Made by a program: the position numbers and the translations under genes. DNA of 5,128 nucleotides from Pseudomonadota bacterium (GTDB lineage Bacteria; Pseudomonadota; Alphaproteobacteria; Acetobacterales; Acetobacteraceae), in NCBI GenBank assembly GCA_021826485.1, contig JAKAZX010000305.1, positions 1-5,128 of the forward strand, given 5' to 3'. Below, one piece after another: positions 1 through 5,128 of this stretch. Position 1 is the first letter of the stretch. Each line of letters begins with the position of its first letter. The notes below the pieces were generated by a model. It saw nothing but the letters and a program-made list of their open reading frames with translations. It was not told where the DNA came from and did no database searches.

Positions 1-243
1 CGGCAGGCCGGTGGACAGGGCGAACAGGCGCCGCCGGTTGGCCACGTCCTCACTGCTGATCACGTCGCCATTGACGATGGCGACGATGCTGGCCCCGCCG
101 GCGGCGGCTGCCCCTGCCGCCCCCGGCGTCGCGGGCGCGGCCGGTCCCGAGGCCGGTGCCGCCGGTTCGGCCGCCCGGGCCGGGCCGGCCGCGGCCAGCA
201 GGGCGCCCAGCGCGAACAGAACGGAAACAACTCGCGATGACAT
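1..243 (-). CDS. surA: SurA-type periplasmic chaperone / peptidyl-prolyl isomerase, N-terminal part (gene runs off the left edge)
   Basis: Only the first 81 codons are present. Seen: residues 1-24 form a signal peptide (Arg at 4, hydrophobic run V5-A19, PARA before the likely cut at A24/A25), so the product is exported to the periplasm. Residues 25-51 are an Ala/Pro/Gly-rich low-complexity stretch. From about 52 comes the typical start of the SurA N-terminal domain, SIVAIVNGDVISSEDVANR, followed by RRLFALSTGLP. Known of the family: SurA binds unfolded outer-membrane proteins, including LptD, and delivers them to the Bam complex; full-length members carry one or two parvulin domains, which here would lie beyond the window. 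The start is fixed by the signal peptide and by a purine-rich site just upstream. It lies 88 bp downstream of lptD in the same direction, the lptD-surA neighbourhood also known from enterobacteria. Another SurA_N/parvulin-family protein is possible, but the lptD context favours SurA. Confidence 0.93.
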   Translation of the reverse strand, partial: MSSRVVSVLFALGALLAAAGPARAAEPAAPASGPAAPATPGAAGAAAAGGASIVAIVNGDVISSEDVANRRRLFALSTGLP

Positions 244-249
244 GGTCAG

Positions 250-259
250 CCTCACTCCT
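250..259 (-). promoter_or_regulatory. Ribosome binding site of surA
   Basis: Read on the minus strand the site is AGGAGTGAGG. It offers two overlapping Shine-Dalgarno matches: AGGAG 11 nt from the ATG and GAGG 6 nt from it. It supports translation of surA independent of lptD. The rest of the 88-bp spacer shows no convincing promoter. It has one 5-bp G+C stem (286-290 with 297-301) without a T tract, so read-through from lptD looks likely. Confidence 0.55.
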
Positions 260-331
260 GGGCGGATCGGCGGTACGGGCTGCGGGCCGGTCGCGTCCGG
301 CACAACAGGTAGCGGCAGCGCCCGCCCGGCG

Positions 332-2632
332 CTACAGCCCGTTCACGTTGAAGCTTCCGAGCGTCTTGAGGGTGATCTGGAAATACAGCGCCGAGGCGCC
401 GTTGTCGCCGTTGATCGAGGTGTAGCGGCGATAGTAGTTGGCGCTGAAGATGAAGCACTCGTCCTCGTAGGTCAGTGTCGCCGCGGTATCCGACAGCGTG
501 CCGAGATGCATGTCGCGGATCACGTTGCCGCCGAACTTCCAGTGGCCATAGGTGACGTTGGCGCCCACCGTCGCCTCGTTCACCGGCCCGGTGTTCAGAT
601 AGCCGCCGTTCGGCACGAAGGTGTTGGGCACGATGCGGTTGGCCAGCAGGATGCCGGTCGGGACCGTATCGTAGTACGTGTACGGGTTGTAGGCCTCGTA
701 GATGTAGCCGGTATTGAATTTCAGCCAGTCGGGCCCCGCCGTTGCGATCGCGTCCAGGAAGCGCAGGTCGAAATTCTGGTGGTCGAAGCGCTGGCGCGAG
801 GTGATGTCGAAAAAGTCGCTCGGCGTGTAGCTGACATGGCTGACCACGTCGGTGACGGTCTGGCTCAGGCCGGAATTGGTCGGGAAGGCGGGGTTCGGCG
901 TGGTGCGGTAGCCCTGGCCGATCAGCGCGTCCACGTCCTGGCCGTTGCCGAAATACCAGGTGCCGTGCAGCGCCGCATTGGCGCGCAGCCCGCCTTCCAG
1001 CCGGTCCACGCCGGGATAGCGGTTCAGCGCGAACAGCGTCGCGTCGGTGAACTGGAAGTCGAAACTGTCCTCGTTCGGGATCAGCGTGTTGATATAGAGC
1101 GGGGTGCCGTTCGCCGAGCGCACCACGCCGTAGCTGCTGCCGCGCGGGGCGGCGATCACCTGCAGGATCGGCTCGATCACCTGCGTCCCGCCGCCGGTGC
1201 GCTCCAGCGGCCAGCTCCAGTCCAGCGCCGCGGTGGGCATCGCCTGGGCGGAGCTTGCCGACTGGGTATGCGACCAGGTCGGCAGCAGATTGAGGCTGGT
1301 GGCATCGTACGCCGCGCTGTCCATGTGCAGCACCAGTTTCCACAGATCGCCGAACGCGCCGGTGGCCGGCCGCTCCCAGTCGAGCGACAGGTTGGCGCGC
1401 CGCGTGCTGGTGCCGACCGAGCGCAGCACGTTGAACGCCCCCGCCTCGACCGAGGTGCGGCCGCCCAGATCGTCCGGCTCGCCGACGAAGCTGTATTCGT
1501 AGCGCGGCAGCACGAACGGCAGCTCGCTGTCGACGATGCTGGTGACCAGGCCCTGATAGGCATTCATGTCCAGCCGCGAGTAGGAGCCCTGGCCGAACCC
1601 CTCCAGATACACCGTGCTGGACAGCACATCGACATAGCCGGGGATCAGGTAGTCGCGCATGTAGTTGGCCGAGGTGGCGCGCTGGATGTCGAACCCCCAG
1701 CGCCATTCGTCGTCGATCGCGAACTGGCCGTGCGCGAACAGGTCGCTTTGCAGGCTGCCTTCGTCCTGCGCCAGCGAGGTGTTCACCGTCACCGTGCCGT
1801 CGTTGAAGGCGTGGCGCAGTTGCAGGTCCATTGCGCCGCCCTGGCCGGTGGACAGGATCGGCGTGATGGTGGCGTCGCTGCTGCCGTCGATCGCCCAGAA
1901 ATACGGCATCTCCACGAAGGCGCCGAGATACTTGGCATTGCCCGGCGTCGGCACCAAGAATCCGCTCTCGCGCTTGGCGGACGGGTCGGGTGTGGTCAGA
2001 TAGGGCAGATAGGCGACCGGCACGCCCAGCACGTCGATCACCGCGTCCTGGTACTCGATGCGCTTGTCGTCCAGGTCCTGCACCGCGGAACTGGCCCGGA
2101 TGTCCCACAGCCGCGGCCCGTCCGGATTGTCCTTGCAGGCGTCGCAGGCGGAGTAGATGACGCCGCTGAGCTCGTTGACGCGGGCGTCGATCCGGCGCGC
2201 GCCGTTGGCGGCGAGCTTGCCGTTGTCGGCAAGCTGGGCGCGGAAATTCGCCAGCACGCCGTCCTTCATGCCCTGTGCCAGTTCGGCATAGTCGGCGAAT
2301 ATCACCTGCCCGGTCGGGTCGAGCAGCACGACATGGCCGCGCGCCGCGGCGACGCCGGTGTTGCGGTCGTAGGTGACCTTGTCGGCCCGCAGCACCCGGT
2401 CGCCCTGCCAGATCTCGACATGCCCGGCCAGCGTGATGATGCCGGCGTCGCGGTCGTAGGACGCCTGGTCGGCCTGGTAATAGACCGGCGCATTGCGCTG
2501 GATCGGCGGCTCGGACGGCGTGTGCAGGGACCCGCCGCCGGACCCGCCGCTCTGCGCCAGGGCCGGCGGGGCCGCCAGCGCGGCCAGCAGGATCGCCAGC
2601 CGCAGCGCCGGCACGGTCGGCCGCCGCGCCAT
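332..2632 (-). CDS. lptD: LPS-assembly outer-membrane protein LptD (OstA/Imp)
   Basis: LptD is the outer-membrane beta-barrel that, with the lipoprotein LptE, inserts lipopolysaccharide into the outer leaflet. The 766-residue product is close to the usual family length (E. coli about 784). Seen in order: a signal peptide with the likely cut at ALA26/Q27; a Gly/Ser-rich linker; an OstA/LptA-like beta-jellyroll at about 49-200 with repeating segments such as YYQADQASYDRDAGIITLAG and VTYDRNTGVAAARG; a CDAC cysteine pair (C163, C166) before PRLWDIRA; then the barrel from about 222, opening with ESGFLVPTPG and PYFWAI and rich in alternating aromatic strands to the C-terminus. A third cysteine, C726, lies in YEDEC near the end. 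The last strand ends in an aromatic residue (F761) followed by NVNGL. The ATG is one base after the lptG stop, and GGAAGA within the lptG end gives the binding site, so coupled translation is likely. No frameshift or break is visible. Confidence 0.97.
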   Translation of the reverse strand: MARRPTVPALRLAILLAALAAPPALAQSGGSGGGSLHTPSEPPIQRNAPVYYQADQASYDRDAGIITLAGHVEIWQGDRVLRADKVTYDRNTGVAAARGHVVLLDPTGQVIFADYAELAQGMKDGVLANFRAQLADNGKLAANGARRIDARVNELSGVIYSACDACKDNPDGPRLWDIRASSAVQDLDDKRIEYQDAVIDVLGVPVAYLPYLTTPDPSAKRESGFLVPTPGNAKYLGAFVEMPYFWAIDGSSDATITPILSTGQGGAMDLQLRHAFNDGTVTVNTSLAQDEGSLQSDLFAHGQFAIDDEWRWGFDIQRATSANYMRDYLIPGYVDVLSSTVYLEGFGQGSYSRLDMNAYQGLVTSIVDSELPFVLPRYEYSFVGEPDDLGGRTSVEAGAFNVLRSVGTSTRRANLSLDWERPATGAFGDLWKLVLHMDSAAYDATSLNLLPTWSHTQSASSAQAMPTAALDWSWPLERTGGGTQVIEPILQVIAAPRGSSYGVVRSANGTPLYINTLIPNEDSFDFQFTDATLFALNRYPGVDRLEGGLRANAALHGTWYFGNGQDVDALIGQGYRTTPNPAFPTNSGLSQTVTDVVSHVSYTPSDFFDITSRQRFDHQNFDLRFLDAIATAGPDWLKFNTGYIYEAYNPYTYYDTVPTGILLANRIVPNTFVPNGGYLNTGPVNEATVGANVTYGHWKFGGNVIRDMHLGTLSDTAATLTYEDECFIFSANYYRRYTSINGDNGASALYFQITLKTLGSFNVNGL

Positions 2633-2633
2633 C

Positions 2634-3746
2634 CTAGCCGTCTTCCAGATGCAGCAGCAGCGCCACCGACAGCATCAGGCCGGACGCCGCCGGTGCCCAG
2701 GCGGCGAGCAGCGGCGGCAGCGCGCCGGACTGGCCGAATTCCTCGGCCAGCTTGGACACCACGAACAGCGCGAAGCCGGCGGCCACCCCGCTGCCGATCA
2801 TCTGCGCGACGCCGCCGCGCCGCTGCGGCCGCATGGAGAAGCCGGCGCCCAGCAGGCACATCGTGCCGCACAGCAGCGGCAGCGCCAGCAGGCTCTGGAA
2901 ATGCAGCCGGTGGCGGATCGAGGAGAAGCCCGACCGGTCGAGCAGCGCGATGAAGCCCGGCAGCGTCCAGACCGAGAACGTGTCGGGCGGCGCGAAGCTT
3001 TCCTGCACCCGGCTCACCGTCAGGTCGGTCGGCAGCAGGATGGTGTGGGGCGTGTCCGGCAGGTGCCCCGGCGTCAGCGTGCGCGCGCCGTCCAGTTCCC
3101 AGTTGCCGCCGGCCAGCCGGGCGTCGGTCGCCTCGATGCGCTGGATCGGCCGGTCGTCGGCGTTCAGGCGGAAGATGCTGACGTCGTGCGCATCCAGCTC
3201 CTTGCCATGCGCCTTGACGGTCAGCGCGTGCAGGATCGCCACCCCCTGCGCATCCAGCCCGTGGTCCGACTGGCGCAGCCACAGCTCCCCGCCGTTGAGC
3301 GCGAGCGGGCCGCCGCCGTTTTTCAGATACTGGTCCTCCAGCACCTCGGCGCGGGCGCGCATGACGGCGGAAACCGGCGTGACCGCGCCGGTGGCAAGCG
3401 CGCCCAGCATGATCGCACCGAAGCACGGCGCCGCCAGGAACTGCCAGGCCGATACGCCTGCCGCCCGCGCCACCACAAGCTCGGACGAACGGGTCAGCCG
3501 CCAGAACGCGATGATCGCCCCCAGCAGCACCGCGAACGGCAGGATCTGCATGCCCACCCAGGGCAGGCGCAGCGCCGCGATTTCGCTGACGATGCCGAAG
3601 GTCGCGTCGGGCCGGGTGGCTGAACGGCGCAGCAGCTCGATGAAATCGAACAGCGCCACCAGCCCGGTCAGCGCCACCAGCATCCCCAGCACGGCGGCCA
3701 GGAACACGCGGGCGACATACAGCGAAAGGGTGGCGGCGAGCGGCAT
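2634..3746 (-). CDS. lptG: LPS export ABC transporter permease LptG
   Basis: LptG pairs with LptF to form the membrane part of LptB2FG, which extracts LPS from the inner membrane and passes it to the LptC/LptA bridge. The 370-residue product has the YjgP/YjgQ layout: membrane segments at about 11-35, 64-83 and 102-122, a periplasmic beta-jellyroll at about 125-265, then segments at about 283-302, 314-332 and 343-365. The cytoplasmic coupling-helix motif for LptB is visible at 83-100 (RLTRSSELVVARAAGVSA), and the family signature FSMRPQRRGG lies at 303-312 after segment 4. It is called LptG rather than LptF because it is the second of the pair, lies next to lptD, and has the GGELWLRQ and FSMRPQRRGG signatures. 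The ATG follows the lptF stop by 7 nt with no clear Shine-Dalgarno sequence, which suggests that ribosomes finishing lptF help start it. Confidence 0.95.
   Translation of the reverse strand: MPLAATLSLYVARVFLAAVLGMLVALTGLVALFDFIELLRRSATRPDATFGIVSEIAALRLPWVGMQILPFAVLLGAIIAFWRLTRSSELVVARAAGVSAWQFLAAPCFGAIMLGALATGAVTPVSAVMRARAEVLEDQYLKNGGGPLALNGGELWLRQSDHGLDAQGVAILHALTVKAHGKELDAHDVSIFRLNADDRPIQRIEATDARLAGGNWELDGARTLTPGHLPDTPHTILLPTDLTVSRVQESFAPPDTFSVWTLPGFIALLDRSGFSSIRHRLHFQSLLALPLLCGTMCLLGAGFSMRPQRRGGVAQMIGSGVAAGFALFVVSKLAEEFGQSGALPPLLAAWAPAASGLMLSVALLLHLEDG
2641..2646 (-). promoter_or_regulatory. Ribosome binding site of lptD inside the lptG end
   Basis: GGAAGA on the minus strand lies 8 nt before the lptD ATG, within the last codons of lptG. 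Its spacing supports the start at 2632. Together with the TAG-G-ATG junction (2636-2630) it fits translational coupling of lptD to lptG. Confidence 0.5.
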
Positions 3747-3753
3747 GGCGGGA

Positions 3754-4890
3754 TCAGGCGACGCCCAGGCGGATCAGCAGCCCCTGCGGCATCAGCCGCG
3801 CCTGCGGTCCCAGCAGCAGCCAGCCGGCGAACAGGGCGGGCAGCAGCGCGTGCAGCCAGATCAGCGGCAGCAGCACCGGGTTGCGGGTGGCAAGGTTGGC
3901 GACCGCCAGCCCCGCCGCCAGCAGCACCACCACCACCAGCACCGAGATCAGCGGGCGGATCAGCCCGCCATGCCGGCGGAACGTTCCCGTCAGCGACGCC
4001 ACCAGCGCGACCATGGTGAAGCCGAGGGCGCTGAACGGCGCGGACAGCCGGCGATACGCCTCCACCGTCAGTTTCGACAGGTCGCGGTCCGCCACCACGC
4101 CGGCGGCGGGGTGCAGCAGTTCTTCGATCGACATTTCCGTGGGATCGCGCAGCCGCTGCGCCTCGCCCTTCGCGGTCTGCGTCAGTTCGATCGAGTTCTC
4201 GGCGAAGGTCAGCACGTTCAGCCGGCCGGTGCGCGCATCCACCTCCTGCCGCGAGCCGTTGAACAGCAGCACGCGCGGCGGCCCGTCGGTGGAGATCAGC
4301 CGACCGCGCCGCGCGAACACGGTGGCGCGGCTGGATTTGTCGCGCGCGTCGTCCACCATGATGCCGCGCAGCGTGCCGTCGCGGTCGCGGGCGCGGACAT
4401 ACACCGTCATGTCGTCGGAAACCGGGGTGAACACCCCTTCCTGGAGCAGGAAGGCGGCCAGCCGGTTGCGGATTTCGAACTGGAACTGGCGGAATTCGGT
4501 GAACGCGGCGGGCACCACCCAGATGTTCAGCAGGAACGATGCCGCCATCGCGAAGGTGGCCAGCAGCAGCGCCGGGCGCGCCAGCCCCGCCTGCGACAGC
4601 CCGGCCGATCGCATCACCGTCAGTTCCCGGTCGCCGGCCAACCGCTGATAGACGAACTGCACCACCACGAAGGTCGTGATCGGCAGGATCACCGCGACGA
4701 AGTTCGGGATCAGCAGGCTGGTCAGCTCGAAGAACACCCGGAACGACAGACCGCGATTGACCACCAGCTCCACGAAGCGCAGCGACTGCGTCAGCCAGAT
4801 CAGCGCCACCAGCCCGCCCGAGACGGCGAACAACGCCAGCAGAAGCTGGCGCAGGATGTAGCGGTCGATGCGCGTCAGGGGGGCGAACAT
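3754..4890 (-). CDS. lptF: LPS export ABC transporter permease LptF
   Basis: LptF is the partner of LptG in the inner-membrane LPS exporter. The 378-residue product has three N-terminal membrane segments (about 15-35, 58-80, 104-126), a periplasmic beta-jellyroll at about 138-265, and three C-terminal segments (about 284-302, 312-332, 340-360). The N-terminus (LTRIDRYILRQLLLA) is typical of the family and fixes the start. The coupling helix contacting LptB is at 81-99 (YQRLAGDRELTVMRSAGLS). EAYRRLSAPFSALGF at 277-291 and HGGLIRP at 307-313 are further LptF-like signatures. It is the first gene of the lptF-lptG-lptD run. AAGGAG lies 14 nt before the ATG, longer than usual, but no in-frame alternative start lies between them. 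The ATPase LptB is not encoded in the window. No broken or missing segment is seen. Confidence 0.95.
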   Translation of the reverse strand: MFAPLTRIDRYILRQLLLALFAVSGGLVALIWLTQSLRFVELVVNRGLSFRVFFELTSLLIPNFVAVILPITTFVVVQFVYQRLAGDRELTVMRSAGLSQAGLARPALLLATFAMAASFLLNIWVVPAAFTEFRQFQFEIRNRLAAFLLQEGVFTPVSDDMTVYVRARDRDGTLRGIMVDDARDKSSRATVFARRGRLISTDGPPRVLLFNGSRQEVDARTGRLNVLTFAENSIELTQTAKGEAQRLRDPTEMSIEELLHPAAGVVADRDLSKLTVEAYRRLSAPFSALGFTMVALVASLTGTFRRHGGLIRPLISVLVVVVLLAAGLAVANLATRNPVLLPLIWLHALLPALFAGWLLLGPQARLMPQGLLIRLGVA

Positions 4891-4904
4891 CGCGGGCGCG
4901 GCAG

Positions 4905-4910
4905 CTCCTT
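4905..4910 (-). promoter_or_regulatory. Ribosome binding site of lptF
   Basis: AAGGAG on the minus strand is the only strong Shine-Dalgarno match ahead of lptF. It lies 14 nt from the ATG, longer than the common 5-10 nt. A short stem (CGGGC at 4917-4913 with GCCCG at 4897-4893) would place this site in its loop and could bring it closer to the start codon; this is speculative. Confidence 0.5.
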
Positions 4911-4920
4911 GTGCCCGGCC

Positions 4921-4950
4921 AGTCTAGCCGCCGCCCCTCCGCCGAGGCAA
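4921..4950 (-). promoter_or_regulatory. Candidate sigma-70-type promoter for lptF-lptG-lptD(-surA)
   Basis: On the minus strand TTGCCT (4950-4945) is separated by 18 bp from TAGACT (4926-4921). Each box matches the -35 or -10 consensus at four of six positions. A start about 7 bp past the -10 box would give a leader of roughly 24 nt that still holds AAGGAG. It is the best candidate in the 94-bp gap ahead of lptF, but the match is modest and transcription from the upstream gene cannot be excluded. Confidence 0.3.
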
Positions 4951-4984
4951 AGCCCGCCGCTGCCGCGCCGGGGGGTTGGCCGCG

Positions 4985-5128
4985 CTAGGGTGCCGCCCAG
5001 TAGCGGCCGAGCGGGGCACATTCCAGCGCCAGATGGCGGGCGTCGCCCACCTCCAGCGTCGCGTTCCCGTCGCTCCAGCGCCATCCGGGCTCGGCATCGT
5101 GCCAGCCGCGCCCGAAGCCCGCCCCGTC
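4985..5128 (-). CDS. C-terminal end of an uncharacterised protein (GWHxxE...RWSDG motif)
   Basis: An open frame enters from the right edge and gives 47 residues before a TAG at 4987-4985. Seen: GFGRGWHDAEPGWRWSDG, then a short beta-like tail (NATLEVGD, HLALECAPL) ending GRYWAAP. Forty-one of the 47 codons end in G or C, matching real genes in this window, and it has the same direction as lptF, 94 bp upstream. From memory, a GWHxxE...RWTDGxAxL segment recurs in secreted or carbohydrate-related proteins of Acetobacteraceae, including some Hint-domain proteins, but this fragment is too short to assign a function. It does not look like an Lpt component. No clear terminator follows it, so it may be co-transcribed with lptF. 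Confidence 0.7.
   Translation of the reverse strand, partial: DGAGFGRGWHDAEPGWRWSDGNATLEVGDARHLALECAPLGRYWAAP

Larger units (their letters stand above)
4895..4969. repeat. 11-bp perfect inverted repeat flanking the lptF promoter/leader
   Basis: The plus-strand arm GGCGCGGCAGC at 4895-4905 is the exact reverse complement of GCTGCCGCGCC at 4959-4969, with 53 bases between. The inner arm sits between the lptF Shine-Dalgarno sequence and the ATG and overlaps the last base of AAGGAG. An RNA that includes both arms could fold and hide the start region of lptF. The candidate promoter lies between the arms, so RNA starting there would lack the upstream arm. The repeat is directly visible; any regulatory role is inference, and a chance match is possible in such G+C-rich DNA. 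Confidence 0.5.

Noticed and set aside
286..301. A 5-bp G+C hairpin between lptD and surA as a transcription terminator
   Set aside because: The stem is short and no run of T follows it on the minus strand, so it does not meet the pattern of an intrinsic terminator.
252..2108. A 618-codon minus-strand frame overlapping lptD in another register
   Set aside because: It is an out-of-frame reading of lptD, rich in Arg/Ala/Gly with no membrane, signal or domain features. The LptD frame explains the sequence fully.
11..2953. A 980-codon open frame on the plus strand opposite lptD
   Set aside because: Its codons are the exact complements of the lptD codons, so a stop can arise only where lptD uses TTA, CTA or TCA, which are avoided in G+C-rich genes. 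Its predicted protein is a monotonous Val/Ala/Arg/Gly/Gln mix with no recognisable domain, while lptD is unmistakable.
2302..3426. A 374-codon minus-strand frame spanning the lptG-lptD junction
   Set aside because: It is an off-frame reading of two well-identified genes, dominated by Arg/Ala/Gly, and lacks the membrane segments seen in the true lptG frame.
2493..3623. A 376-codon open frame on the plus strand opposite lptG
   Set aside because: The same codon-complement register applies here with lptG. It ends where lptG uses a TCA serine codon (3621-3623). The protein is rich in Arg/Gln/His/Ala with no domain.
3881..4648. A 255-codon plus-strand frame opposite lptF
   Set aside because: The product is a Ser/Arg/Thr-rich mix without domains, and lptF is fully supported on the other strand.
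4875..5084. A 69-codon minus-strand frame ahead of lptF
   Set aside because: It crosses the lptF start and the intergenic gap, has an Arg/Gly/Pro-rich product, and is in a different register from the better supported partial gene ending at 4985.

Overview
The window reads as a chromosomal housekeeping block from a G+C-rich alphaproteobacterium (roughly two-thirds G+C by eye). It is most like a member of the Rhodospirillales/Acetobacteraceae. That placement rests on the style of the proteins and on lptF, lptG, lptD and surA lying together, and is an inference. There is no sign of a mobile element, phage, CRISPR array or RNA gene.

Every supported gene is on the minus strand, so transcription runs from high to low coordinates. 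From right to left: the last 47 codons of an uncharacterised protein (5128-4985); a 94-bp intergenic region with a possible promoter and an 11-bp inverted repeat (4984-4891); lptF (4890-3754); lptG (3746-2634, 7-nt gap); lptD (2632-332, 1-nt gap); an 88-bp spacer; and the first 81 codons of surA (243-1), which runs off the left edge.

Together the genes cover most of the path that carries lipopolysaccharide to the cell surface. LptF and LptG are the membrane subunits of the LptB2FG ABC exporter that pulls LPS out of the inner membrane. LptD is the outer-membrane beta-barrel that places LPS in the outer leaflet. SurA is the periplasmic chaperone that escorts barrel proteins, LptD among them, to the Bam machinery. 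LptB, LptA, LptC and LptE are not in the window. The tight spacing of lptF-lptG-lptD suggests one transcript with translational coupling; surA has its own ribosome binding site and is probably read from the same transcript.

I found no convincing new biological system. The points most worth a second look are the inverted repeat that flanks the candidate lptF promoter and ends beside the lptF start codon, the three-cysteine pattern of LptD, and the short partial gene at the right edge. Long open frames on the plus strand opposite lptD and lptG are artefacts of G+C-rich codon use.
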